Shown piece by piece: positions 51,302-59,502 of a stretch of DNA of 64,000 nucleotides. The position numbers were made by a program, and so were the translations under genes. The notes beneath the pieces were generated by a model. That model worked only from the letters and a program-made list of their open reading frames with translations, was not told the DNA's origin and ran no database searches. This stretch comes from Sphingobium nicotianae (GTDB lineage: Bacteria; Pseudomonadota; Alphaproteobacteria; Sphingomonadales; Sphingomonadaceae). Positions within the stretch are counted from its first letter, which is position 1. Every line of letters begins with the position of its first letter. The stretch spans positions 186,001 through 250,000 of the forward strand of contig NZ_JAHGAW010000003.1 in the NCBI RefSeq assembly GCF_018603885.1, written 5' to 3'.

Positions 51302-53740
51302 TCAGAACGTCTTGCTGAGCGTGATGCCGTAGGTGCGCGGATCGGCGGGCTGGCCGACGATCAGGCCGGTGCTGCCGGACTGCGCCGAGAGCAGCTCGAA
51401 ATAGTCGCGATCGAAGGCGTTGCGGACCCAGCCGAAGACGTTGAAATTATCCTCGACGCGATAGCCCAGCCGGAAATTATGGACCGAGCCGCCGCCGATC
51501 CAGGTGTAGGCCGAGGGCGAGGGATTGGACGAGAAGCGGGTGCGATAGCTCGCATCATAGCCCAGATAGGCCTCACCATTGCCGACCGGCACATTATATT
51601 CGCCGCCCCAGGCGAAGGAAAAGCGCGAGATGCCGGGCAGGCGCTGCCCGGAAATGTCGCAGAAGGCCGGGCTGAGGCCGCCCGGCGTGCCCGGGGCGCT
51701 CGGCACCTGGGTGCCCGTCACGGTCGTGCCGCCGGAGAGCTCGGGCGGACAGGGTGCATCCTTGAAGCTCACATATTTGGCGTCGGTGAAGGCGCCGTTG
51801 AGGTAGCTGCGGAAGCGGTCGCTCGGTCGGAAGCTCGCATCGAACTCGAAGCCGCGCACCCGCACCTTCTCGGCATTGGCGAGATAGCCGCGGATGACGC
51901 CGAGCTGGCCGTTGGTGACGGTCGCCTGATAGTCGCCGACCTCGGTCCAGAAGCCCGCTATGTTGAGCGTCACCCGGCGATCGAGGAACTGGGTCTTGAG
52001 GCCGATCTCATAATGATTGACCGATTCGGGCTTCACCGTCTGGGTGCTCAGGATCGGGTTGTTGGTCGCGTCGAGCGGCAGGCCGGAGAGGTTGATACCG
52101 CCCGACTTGAAGCTCTTCGCGTAGGTCGCATAGGCATTGATGTCGCGCGTGACATTATAGGAGACAGTGAAGTCGCCCGAGAGGTTCCAGTCGCTGAAGC
52201 TGGGCTTGTAGCTCTGCGGCGCGAGGACGCCGCGCTGGTCGGCGTTCAGCGTCGTGCTGCCCGCCCCGGTGGTGACCACCGAGACATAGGATCCGTCCTT
52301 CCTGTCATAGTTGAGGCGCAGGCCCGGCTGGATGTGCAGCCCCTCGATCGGCTGCCAGTTGAGCTTGCCGAACACGGCGAAGCTCTTGTTGCTGAAGCCG
52401 ATGGTGTTGGTCGAGGTCAGGCCGTTCAGCACCGAGGGATTGCAGGCATTGGCCGTCAGCGTCGCGCAGCCGTTGGCCAGGAAGGGCGGGTTGCCCGGAT
52501 TGAGCAACCAGCGGCTTGCCGCCGGGCCCTGCACCTGCGAGCCCTGCGTGTCGATCTTCTGCCAGAAGTAGAAGGCGCCGATCGTGTAATCGAGCTTGCC
52601 GCCGCTGTTCGAGGCGAGCCGCACTTCCTGGCTGAACTGCTTCTGCTGCGAGGGATTCTGCGACACGGTCGTGATCGGCAGGCCGACGAAGTCGCGGTCG
52701 TTGGCCGGCTTCCAGTCCCAGTAGCGCCACGCCGAAACCGAAGTCAGCGTCACGAAGCCGAGATCCCAGTTGGCGGTCAGCGAGGCGCCGCCCATTTCCT
52801 GCCGGCTGTTGCTCGCCGCATCGAGATCGGTCACGCGATCGAACGGATTGAGGCTCGGCGGCGTATAGCCGAACGCGGCGGCAAGCGCGGCATATTGCCG
52901 GCTGAGCGGACGCTGCGTGGCGCCGGTGCGCGCGTAGATCTGGACGCAGCAGAGCGGGTTCTGGACGTTATAGTCGCCGGCCAGGGTCAGATCGAGGTTC
53001 GGGCTGGCGCGCCACAGCAGCTGGCCGCGGAAGGTGACGTTGTCGAGCCGGTGCACGTCCGTCCTGGTCGTGACGTCATAGATGGTGCCGTCGCGCCTGG
53101 TGAGCGAGGTCGAAAGGCGGACGGCCAGCTTGTCCGCGACCAGCGGGCCGGAGATCGATCCCTTGAACTGCATGAAGTCGTAGTTGCCGTAGCTCGCCTC
53201 GGCCTGGCCGCCCCAGTCGAAGCTCGGCGCCTTGGTGGTGATGTTGACCGCGCCGGCGGTCGTGTTCTTGCCGTAGAGCGTGCCCTGCGGCCCGCGCAGC
53301 ACCTCGACGCGCTCGACATCGACGAAATCGAAGGTCGAGGCGCCGACGCGACCGACATAGACCCCGTCCAGATAGAAGCCGACGCCCTGCTCCAGGCCGT
53401 CATTGGTGAGGCCGAACGGCGCGCCGAGGCCGCGAATGTTGATCGCGCTGTTGCGCGGATTGGACGAGTAGAATTGCAGCGCCGGCTGCTGCTGCTGCAG
53501 GCGATTGAGATTGAACGCGCCGGTCCTGGCAAGCTCCTGCCCGGTGACGATCGACATGGCGATCGGCACATCCTGCGCGCGCTCCTCGCGGCGACGGGCG
53601 GTCACGACGATCTCACCCGTATTGGCCTGCGCCTGCGGGATGGCCGGATCGTCCTGCGGCGCGTCCTGGGCAAGCGCGGGAAACGGAAACAGCAGAGACG
53701 CGGCCAGCGCGCTCGACGAAAGAATGGACCTGCGGACCAT
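51302..53740 (-). CDS. TonB-dependent outer membrane receptor 2
   Basis: An 812-residue receptor. The signal peptide ends PALAQD (about 25), a TonB-box-like EIVVTARRR is at about 43-51, the plug has INIRGLGAPFGLTNDGLEQGVGFYLDGVYVGR and VEVLRGPQGTLYGKNTTAG, and the barrel ends RTYGITLSKTF. Its plug resembles receptor 1 and other catabolic-type receptors of sphingomonads. Upstream on the same strand lies a YezD/DUF2292 gene. Its ligand could be a sulphur-containing organic compound by that context, but this is an inference. Confidence 0.92.
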   Translation of the reverse strand: MVRRSILSSSALAASLLFPFPALAQDAPQDDPAIPQAQANTGEIVVTARRREERAQDVPIAMSIVTGQELARTGAFNLNRLQQQQPALQFYSSNPRNSAINIRGLGAPFGLTNDGLEQGVGFYLDGVYVGRVGASTFDFVDVERVEVLRGPQGTLYGKNTTAGAVNITTKAPSFDWGGQAEASYGNYDFMQFKGSISGPLVADKLAVRLSTSLTRRDGTIYDVTTRTDVHRLDNVTFRGQLLWRASPNLDLTLAGDYNVQNPLCCVQIYARTGATQRPLSRQYAALAAAFGYTPPSLNPFDRVTDLDAASNSRQEMGGASLTANWDLGFVTLTSVSAWRYWDWKPANDRDFVGLPITTVSQNPSQQKQFSQEVRLASNSGGKLDYTIGAFYFWQKIDTQGSQVQGPAASRWLLNPGNPPFLANGCATLTANACNPSVLNGLTSTNTIGFSNKSFAVFGKLNWQPIEGLHIQPGLRLNYDRKDGSYVSVVTTGAGSTTLNADQRGVLAPQSYKPSFSDWNLSGDFTVSYNVTRDINAYATYAKSFKSGGINLSGLPLDATNNPILSTQTVKPESVNHYEIGLKTQFLDRRVTLNIAGFWTEVGDYQATVTNGQLGVIRGYLANAEKVRVRGFEFDASFRPSDRFRSYLNGAFTDAKYVSFKDAPCPPELSGGTTVTGTQVPSAPGTPGGLSPAFCDISGQRLPGISRFSFAWGGEYNVPVGNGEAYLGYDASYRTRFSSNPSPSAYTWIGGGSVHNFRLGYRVEDNFNVFGWVRNAFDRDYFELLSAQSGSTGLIVGQPADPRTYGITLSKTF

Positions 53741-53853
53741 GATAGGAACCCCTTGTTTTTGGAAGAAAAAGGGATGCCTCCGGTGGTCCGGTCAGCATCA
53801 AGCTACGGGAACGCAGCTGAAAGGCGTCGGCCGGAATCGTCCCGGCGCGTGCG

Positions 53854-54042
53854 TCAGGCGGTCAGGCGAGTCTTCTCGGTGACTTCGATCTGCACGAGCC
53901 GCCCTTCATGGACGGTCAGATGGACAGCGCCGAACTTGAGTTTTTCCAGCGCTTGCCGAACGAGCGCGAGTGCGCCCGCTTCATGGTCGATCCGCTCCGG
54001 TGCGGCGGATGGCCCGGCGGGTTGGGGCGATGACTGCGACAT
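53854..54042 (-). CDS. YezD family (DUF2292) protein
   Basis: A 62-residue protein whose C-terminal half, EKLKFGAVHLTVHEGRLVQIEVTEKTRL, is the DUF2292/YezD signature (FGxVxLxVHxGxxVQIExTEK). These proteins are often encoded among sulphur or sulphonate assimilation genes. ATG at 54040-54042 follows GGAGA. It is 113 bases upstream of TonB receptor 2 on the same strand, so they could be one transcript. The IS remnant immediately upstream may have cut off further partners. Confidence 0.85.
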   Translation of the reverse strand: MSQSSPQPAGPSAAPERIDHEAGALALVRQALEKLKFGAVHLTVHEGRLVQIEVTEKTRLTA

Positions 54043-54182
54043 GGTTTCTCCTCGTACGCGGCCTGAATGGAGTCGCACGGATGTGCGAGCGCAAACTTAA
54101 CTCAATCGATAGAATTGACAATCTGCCTGCGGCGAAGATTTGCTTTTCTGCGAGGAACTGCAGCTTGCGGTGAGTGGAGGTA

Positions 54183-54945
54183 CTAGGTTGGGGACTCATA
54201 AGCGCGAAGCCACAGCCGCATTGAGGCCAGCTGGACCATGGCGAGGAAGTTTGCGGCAAGTTTGTCGTAGCGGGTGGCGACGCGGCGGAAGTGCTCAACT
54301 TGGAGAAGAACCGCTCGATCAGGTTGCGCTCGCGGTAGAGCCGCTTGCTGAAGCACGGCTTCCAACGTCGGTTGATCTTGGGCGGGATGTTGGGTGTGGC
54401 GCCCTGATCCTGGATCAGCCCGCGGATGCGGTCGGCATCATAGGCCTCGTCGGCCAGCACGATGGTGCGCGGGCCGAGATGGTCGAGCAGCGTGTCGGCG
54501 ATCTGCCCATCGTGCGCCTGCCGGCGGTCAGGCCGAGCCGGATCGGGAGGCCCTGCGCGTCGACGACGACGTGGATCTTGGTCGTGAGCCCGCCTCGGCT
54601 GCGACCGAGACAATGATCTGGACCCCTTTTTGCCGTCGCGGCCTGCTGATGCGCGCGAACGGAAGTGCTGTCGATCATCTGGATGTCGCCGTCATGGGCG
54701 GCGGTGATAGCGTCCATCAGCCGGTCCCACACACCTGCCTTTCGCCATCGCACGAAGCGGTTGTAGCAGGTGGTGCGCGGGCCATAGCGCTCGGGCAGGT
54801 CGCGCCACGGCGCGCCGGAGCGCAGCACCCAGAAAATGCCGTTCAGCACGCGCCGGTCATCGACGCGCGGCACGCCTCGCGGCTTGTTGGGCAGCAGCGG
54901 CTCGACCACACGCCACTCGAAGTCGGTCAGGTCATATCGGCTCAT
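54183..54945 (-). pseudogene. IS5-family transposase, broken by two frameshifts
   Basis: Reads as one transposase in three frames. First piece: MSRYDLTDFEWRVVEPLL, then RSGAPWRDLPERYG and the DDE region IDSTSVRAHQ, to GLTAG. After a shift, DGQIADTLLDHLGPRTIVLADEAYDADRIR and FSKRLYRERNLIERFFSKL. After a second shift, HFRRVATRYDKLAANFLA to the end RAYESPT. Each shift is explained by one missing base (at a GG and an AG context), not by a slippery programmed site. So the element is inactive, unless the deletions are homopolymer sequencing errors. Confidence 0.85.
54183..54945 (-). mobile_element. IS5-family insertion sequence remnant
   Basis: The transposase-bearing part of the element. I could not find matching terminal inverted repeats or a target-site duplication: GAATCAG near 54957 resembles an IS5-type end, but no partner is seen on the left side (54100-54185). 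The outer limits are therefore not defined. Confidence 0.7.
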
Positions 54946-55032
54946 ACCGACCCTGAATCAGATACCGCCGCAATGTGAAAGCCAACATCGCCGCCCTGTT
55001 GCGATCATGCGCCAGCGATGTAGGGTTGGCTT

Positions 55033-55353
55033 GTGGATGGCAATGTATCGGATTGGCGGATCAAAGGTGCTGGGGGCTTCCGTCCCCTTGTTCCGTCACG
55101 CGCGACCTATTGGCTCTGGTTTGGGCTCGCAGCGATCCTTGTCTTTGGTATGTTCGCGTATCTACTATGGGCACATTCGCGCGGCCTTCTTGGCTGGAGC
55201 GAACTGTGGACCATCGAAATCAACTTCATAGTTGGCGGGCTGATCAGCTCGGCAATCGGAGCGACGTTCCGCTGGCGATGGTCGAGGAAGCGGAAGGCCC
55301 TCAACGATTACGAGCAGATGCTCGAGTCATTGGCTCGCTCCTCCGGTGGCTAA
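55033..55353 (+). CDS. Small membrane protein of unknown function
   Basis: A 106-residue protein. Two membrane segments (about 26-48: YWLWFGLAAILVFGMFAYLLW; about 60-80: IEINFIVGGLISSAIGATF) are followed by a basic cytosolic tail (RWRWSRKRKALNDYEQML). The GTG at 55033 is a plausible start. Base composition is visibly lower in GC than the flanks, which, with the IS remnant and repeat on either side, hints at horizontal arrival. No family recognised. Confidence 0.6.
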   Translation: MDGNVSDWRIKGAGGFRPLVPSRATYWLWFGLAAILVFGMFAYLLWAHSRGLLGWSELWTIEINFIVGGLISSAIGATFRWRWSRKRKALNDYEQMLESLARSSGG

Positions 55354-55412
55354 GCACGTTTTCGTGAACGCCGTTTATGGGTTCACGACCTAGGGTGCGT
55401 GGGGAGCCGTCA

Positions 55413-55534
55413 TAAGCCCCTCCTCTTCAGAGGAGGGGTTGGGGTGGTGCTTGCGACGTCGCGGTCATTCGCTTCGCGAGCGATGCTGCGCATCGCCACC
55501 ACCTCCTACCCCTCCTCTAAAGAGGAGGGGCTAT
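55413..55534. repeat. Composite palindromic repeat (BIME-like), copy 4
   Basis: Left arm (about 55413-55449): TAAGCCCCTCCTC-TTCA-GAGGAGGGG then TTGGGGTGG. Right arm (about 55495-55533): CCACCACCTCCTA then CCCCTCCTCTAAAGAGGAGGGGCTA-like. The two arms face each other as in the copy at 2671, with about 45 unrelated bases between. It lies between the 55033 gene and the NTF2-like array. The flanking 55354-55412 and 55535-55672 stretches hold no gene I can support. Confidence 0.85.
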
Positions 55535-55672
55535 GATGTCCGCAAAGCCGTCGAGTCCAGACATGCAGCTATGGCCGACGCTGCTGTAATCAAATGTGTC
55601 CACGCGGCCCAGAGTCGGTTTCGATGAGATGGGATCACTCACTCAGGGACAGATGCCAGCGACCGGAGCGCG

Positions 55673-56113
55673 TTACGAAAGCGGAGCAGGCGGCCCGTTT
55701 GTGATCGGCTTGAGCGTCCGCCGCGCGAAGACCCAGCGGCCATCCTCGCGCACCAGCTCGTCGTCATAATGGGCGGAGACGGCCACGGTCGGGCGCTTGG
55801 TCTCCTTGTCGGGCGTCATGAACACGCAGGTCGATCTGGCGCGGGCGCGGTCCGGCCCGTCGAAGGTCACCACCTCGTTGAAGAAGAGGTGGAAATTGGG
55901 CGTGTTGGTCGCGTTGGGGCCAGTGGCGAAAATGTTGCGCATCAGCGGGCCGGCTTCCGCGCCCCTGGTCGTCGACGGGCCGGCCTCGTAAATGCCGTCC
56001 TTGCCGAACAGCTTGCCGAACCCGTCGAAGTCGCGCCGGTCGAGCGCCGCGCCATATTCGATGAGCAGCTCATGGATGGCGACGCGATCCGCCATCTCGG
56101 TTGCGTGGGTCAT
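55673..56113 (-). CDS. NTF2/SnoaL-like protein E (cytosolic member of the array)
   Basis: A 146-residue NTF2-fold protein, MTHATEMADRVAIHELLIEYGAALDRRDFDGFGKLFGKDGIYEAG..., ending VFARRTLKPITNGP. The first block is the SnoaL-like_4 pattern, and it resembles member D closely (ITNGP, FDGFxKLFGxDGxY). Unlike D, it has no signal peptide. Members of this fold act as small isomerases, dehydratases or hydrolases, or only bind ligands. It is the last gene of the five, 21 bases after D. Confidence 0.85.
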   Translation of the reverse strand: MTHATEMADRVAIHELLIEYGAALDRRDFDGFGKLFGKDGIYEAGPSTTRGAEAGPLMRNIFATGPNATNTPNFHLFFNEVVTFDGPDRARARSTCVFMTPDKETKRPTVAVSAHYDDELVREDGRWVFARRTLKPITNGPPAPLS

Positions 56114-56134
56114 GATGTCTTCCTTCCCGTTGGA

Positions 56135-56635
56135 TTATTTCGCCGCGGCCGGGCCGTTGGTGATCGGCTTGACGGTGCGGCGAGCGAACAGCCACTTGCC
56201 GCCCTTGCGCACCAGCGCATCCTCATAGCGGGCCGAGAGCAGGGGCGTCGGGCGCTTGGTCTCCTTGTCCGGCACCACCCACAGCGACATGGAGGTTGCG
56301 TGGGCCTTGTCCGGCCCGTCGAAGGTCACGACCTCATTGTAGAAGAGATGGAAATTCGGCTCGCCGACGCCGCTCGGATTGTTGGCGAACACGCCGCGCA
56401 TCATCTCGCCGGTGGCGGCGCCCTTGGCCTCGCGGCCGCCGCCCGCGACATAGACACCGTCCGCGCCGAACAGCTTGCTGAAGCCGTCGAAATCGCGCGC
56501 ATCGAGCGTCGCGCCATAGGCCATCAGCAGCGCATGGATGGCGGCGCGATCGGCCGCCTCGTTGCGCTGCGCTGACGCTGGCACCGCGCCGGCGAGGAGC
56601 GCCGCGGCCGCGGCAAGACTGGTCAAGGCTCTCAT
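56135..56635 (-). CDS. NTF2/SnoaL-like protein D (exported)
   Basis: A 166-residue protein with a signal peptide (LLAGAVPASAQ, about 23). The NTF2 block ADRAAIHALLMAYGATLDARDFDGFSKLFGADGVYVAG and the block FHLFYNEVVTFDGPDKAHATSMSLWVVPDKETKRP are shared with E. Same C-terminal RRTVKPITNGP. Its ATG overlaps the stop of C by four bases. It is the exported version of E, so the D/E pair probably arose by duplication, with loss or gain of the signal. Confidence 0.85.
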   Translation of the reverse strand: MRALTSLAAAAALLAGAVPASAQRNEAADRAAIHALLMAYGATLDARDFDGFSKLFGADGVYVAGGGREAKGAATGEMMRGVFANNPSGVGEPNFHLFYNEVVTFDGPDKAHATSMSLWVVPDKETKRPTPLLSARYEDALVRKGGKWLFARRTVKPITNGPAAAK

Positions 56636-57186
56636 TTCTGCTGCGCCCTCCGTTCCCTGATATATTTGCCCCATTCCTCGGGCGTCGGCATGATCGGATA
56701 GTCGATGCGCTTCAGGATCTTCCAGGCGCCGTCCTCGCGGATGAGCTGGTCCTCGTAGCGCCCGGCCAGCACAGGCTCGGGCTGGCCGCTGGGTCCGCGC
56801 ATGATCAGCAGGTGCCGCGAACGCGCCGTCGCCCGGTCGCCGTCGATGTCGACCTGCAGGTTGGTCGTGATGTGATAGCTCTCATTGTTGACGTAGCCGG
56901 CCGGCGTCGCGCCATAGAGGTCGATCAGCATCTTGTGGATGGCGTCGCGGCCCTTCTTGACCGTCGGCCCGTTCGCCCATTCGCCCTCTTTGGCGAACAG
57001 GGCGGTGTAGCCCTCATAGTCGTGCGCATCCTGGGTGAAGCTATAGTCCAGCAGGATCCGGCGAATGGCCAGCTCGTCCTCGACGCGTTGCACGCGCTGC
57101 GCGAAGTCCGGCTTCGGCGGCGCCTTGGCGACGACGGGGGTGGTGACGGCCAGCAGGGCGACCCCGGCGATGAGCGCCCGCATCAT
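56632..57186 (-). CDS. NTF2/SnoaL-like protein C (exported)
   Basis: A 184-residue protein. The signal peptide ends TTPVVAKA. The core QRVQRVEDELAIRRILLDYSFTQDAHDYEGYTALFAKEGEW and LAGRYEDQLIREDGAWKILKRIDYPIMPTPEEWGKYIRER are shared with members A and B. An acidic-aromatic C-terminal motif MPT-P/Q-E-E-W is present in all three. A double ATG at 57186/57183. Its start overlaps the stop of B by four bases. Enzymatic residues are unknown. Confidence 0.85.
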   Translation of the reverse strand: MMRALIAGVALLAVTTPVVAKAPPKPDFAQRVQRVEDELAIRRILLDYSFTQDAHDYEGYTALFAKEGEWANGPTVKKGRDAIHKMLIDLYGATPAGYVNNESYHITTNLQVDIDGDRATARSRHLLIMRGPSGQPEPVLAGRYEDQLIREDGAWKILKRIDYPIMPTPEEWGKYIRERRAQQK

Positions 57187-57752
57187 GGCCGGGTCTGCGC
57201 CGGCATGCGGGAGGACATGATCTTCTGCCATTCCTCCTGCGTGGGCATGACGGGGAAATCGGTGCGGCGCTGGATCTTCCAAACGCCATTCTCGCGGATC
57301 AGCGCGTCCTCGTAGCGGCCGGCAAGGTTGGGGAAGGGCTTCCCGTCCGGCCCGCGCTTCACCATCAGATGACGCGACCAGGCCGTGGCATGGTCGCCAT
57401 GCAGATCGATCCGCATGTTGGTCGTGTGCGTGTAGAGGATCGTGCCGGGGTCCGGATCGCCGGGCCTGGGCGTGCCCCAGATGCCGCGGAGCAGCTTGAC
57501 GATCTCGTCATGCCCCTTGTGCGGCACGCCGCCATTCACCCAGGCGCCGTCCCTGGCGAAGAGATTGGCGTAGCCCTCGGCATCATGCGCATCGAGATAA
57601 TGATGATAGTCGATCAGGATGCGGCGGATGGCGAGCTCATCCTCGACGCGCTGGACACGCTGCGCGAAGCTGGGCTTGGATACGGACGCCTTGGCAAGGG
57701 CCGGTGCCGGCGCGATCAGCAGCAGCGCCAGGCCCGCGGCGATCGCGCGCAT
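57183..57752 (-). CDS. NTF2/SnoaL-like protein B (exported)
   Basis: A 189-residue protein with a signal peptide (LLLIAPAPALAKA). Shared core QRVQRVEDELAIRRILIDYHHYLDAHDAEGYANLFARDGAWVNG, with an extra 10-residue loop (PRPGDPDPG) not present in C, then LAGRYEDALIRENGVWKIQRRTDFPVMPTQEEWQKIM. ATG at 57750-57752 overlaps the stop of A by one base. B and C are clearly tandem duplicates. Confidence 0.85.
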   Translation of the reverse strand: MRAIAAGLALLLIAPAPALAKASVSKPSFAQRVQRVEDELAIRRILIDYHHYLDAHDAEGYANLFARDGAWVNGGVPHKGHDEIVKLLRGIWGTPRPGDPDPGTILYTHTTNMRIDLHGDHATAWSRHLMVKRGPDGKPFPNLAGRYEDALIRENGVWKIQRRTDFPVMPTQEEWQKIMSSRMPAQTRP

Positions 57753-58294
57753 CAGGGTTTGGCCTGCGGCGCCGTCGCCTTCTTCCATTCGTCGGGCGTC
57801 GGCATGACATTCTCGGCGACGCGGCGCTTGATCTTCCAGACGCCGTTCAGCTTGACGAACTCGTCGCGATAAATGCCGGCCAGCGCCGGCTGCGGATGGC
57901 CGCCCTCGCCGCGCATCACGAAGAGGAAGCGAGACCAGGCCGTCGCCGTGTTGCCGGTCACGTCGACGCGCGGATTGGTGATGATGTGATAGTTGGAATG
58001 ATTCTCCGCCATGGCCGGGCCGAGCATGCCGGAGAGCATGTCGTGGATCGCCTTCTGGCCCTTGTGGGTGCCGGCCGGATTGACCCATTCGGCGTCGGGC
58101 GTGAACAGGCCGACATAATGGTCGTAATCGCGGGTATCGAGATAATAGGCATAGTCGACGAGCACGCGATCGATCGCCAACTCGCTTTCCGCGCGCTCGA
58201 GCCTTTGCTCGGCGGAGAGGGCCTTTGCCCTGGGTTGCGCGCCTGCGGCGACCGGCATCGCGACGAGCGCGGCGGTCAGGATCCAACGGATCAT
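57752..58294 (-). CDS. NTF2/SnoaL-like protein A (exported, first of the array)
   Basis: A 180-residue protein with a signal peptide (ALVAMPVAAGAQP). The core AEQRLERAESELAIDRVLVDYAYYLDTRDYDHYVGLFTPDAEW and LAGIYRDEFVKLNGVWKIKRR with VMPTPDEWKK matches B and C, but it is the most diverged of the three. It heads the operon, divergent from the aldo/keto reductase gene with a 125-base regulatory region. Likely periplasmic. Confidence 0.85.
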   Translation of the reverse strand: MIRWILTAALVAMPVAAGAQPRAKALSAEQRLERAESELAIDRVLVDYAYYLDTRDYDHYVGLFTPDAEWVNPAGTHKGQKAIHDMLSGMLGPAMAENHSNYHIITNPRVDVTGNTATAWSRFLFVMRGEGGHPQPALAGIYRDEFVKLNGVWKIKRRVAENVMPTPDEWKKATAPQAKP

Positions 58295-58359
58295 CTCGAC
58301 TCCTCTCCTTAACTTGTTCAGTATTTCTCTAGCGCATCAAGTCTGGGCTTGTCACGATC

Positions 58360-58371
58360 GATCGCGCGATC
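58360..58371. promoter_or_regulatory. Palindrome between the NTF2 array and the aldo/keto reductase gene
   Basis: GATCGCGCGATC, a perfect 12-base palindrome, within the 125-base divergent promoter region. On the minus strand a GTGACA and a TAGAGA lie near-correctly spaced as a promoter. A shared operator is plausible but unproven. Confidence 0.4.
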
Positions 58372-58419
58372 AATAGCAAGCGCACGACCTGCCTGCTTGA
58401 TTGGAGAGGAACCGCCGAC

Positions 58420-59427
58420 ATGGACTATCGCTATCTGGGCGGCAGCGCCCTTCGCATCTCGCCGCTGTGCCTGGGCGCCATGATGTTCGGGGACGCCACC
58501 GACGAGCCGACCGCCAAGCGCATCATCGACAAGGCGCGCGAGCAGGGCTTCAACTTCATCGACACCGCCGATGGCTATAATGACGGCCGCTCCGAGGAAT
58601 ATGTCGGCCGCTCGATCAAGCATGACCGCGATCACTGGGTCGTCGCCACCAAGTTCGGCCACCGCATGGGGCCGGGGGCCAATCAGGGCGGCCAGTCGCG
58701 CAAGTGGATCGTGCAGGATGTCGAGGCGAGCCTGAAGAAGCTCGGCGCCGACTATATCGACCTGCTCTATTTCCATAAGGCGGATATCAATGCGCCCTTC
58801 GAGGAAGGCCTGCGCGCGATCGACGACCTGATCGAGCAGGGCAAGCTGCGCTATTATGGCGTATCCAACTTCAAGGGCTGGCGGATCGCGGACGTCTGCC
58901 GCGCCGCCGATGCGCTCAACATGGATCGCCCCGTCGCCAGCCAGCCGCTCTACAATATGGTCGATCGCCTGTCGGAAGTGGAGCAGCTCCCCGCCGCCGG
59001 CCATTATGGCCTGGGCGTCGTGCCCTACAGCCCGCTGGCGCGCGGTGTGCTGAGCGGGAAATATACGCCGGGCGCCGAGCCGCCCGCTGACTCGCGTCTC
59101 GCGCGGGGCGACGTGCGCATCAAGCAGACCGAGTGGCGGCCGGAATCGGTCGACATCGCGCAGGCCGTCAACAAGCATGCCGCGGCGAAAGGCGTCAGCA
59201 CGGTCGCCTTCGCGATCGCCTGGGTGCTGCGCAACCGCTTCGTCAGCGCGGCCATCGTCGGGCCGCGCACGGAAGCGCAGTGGGACGCCTATCTGGAAGC
59301 GCTCACCGTCCAGCTTGGCCCGGAGGACGAGGCCTTCGCCGACAGCCTGGTGACGCCCGGCTATGCCTCGACCTATGGCTATGTCGATCCTGCCTACCCG
59401 ATCGAGGGACGGCAGCTGCGGGGATAA
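58420..59427 (+). CDS. Aldo/keto reductase
   Basis: A 335-residue AKR TIM barrel. Catalytic tetrad: D48 (FIDTADGYN), Y53, K78 (VATKFGH) and H119 (LLYFHKAD). NADPH-binding features lie near the C-terminus (VPYSPLARGVLSGKY, AIVGPRT). This is the YajO/MocA-like class that reduces aldehydes and ketones; substrate unknown. ATG follows TTGGAGAGGAAC. It is divergent from the NTF2 array and followed by the dioxygenase-like gene after 75 bases, so the two and TonB receptor 3 may form a unit. Confidence 0.92.
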   Translation: MDYRYLGGSALRISPLCLGAMMFGDATDEPTAKRIIDKAREQGFNFIDTADGYNDGRSEEYVGRSIKHDRDHWVVATKFGHRMGPGANQGGQSRKWIVQDVEASLKKLGADYIDLLYFHKADINAPFEEGLRAIDDLIEQGKLRYYGVSNFKGWRIADVCRAADALNMDRPVASQPLYNMVDRLSEVEQLPAAGHYGLGVVPYSPLARGVLSGKYTPGAEPPADSRLARGDVRIKQTEWRPESVDIAQAVNKHAAAKGVSTVAFAIAWVLRNRFVSAAIVGPRTEAQWDAYLEALTVQLGPEDEAFADSLVTPGYASTYGYVDPAYPIEGRQLRG

Positions 59428-59502
59428 CGCATCGACCTGCCGTCGGGAGTGTGCGAGAAATCCGGACCTTGATTTCCCGTCCCGCCCGCCGATCTTCCCG
59501 TC

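Noticed and set aside
54415-54613. Programmed ribosomal frameshift in the IS5-family transposase
   Set aside because: A second frameshift lies later in the gene and each is repaired by one added base, without a slippery heptamer; decay or sequencing error is simpler.
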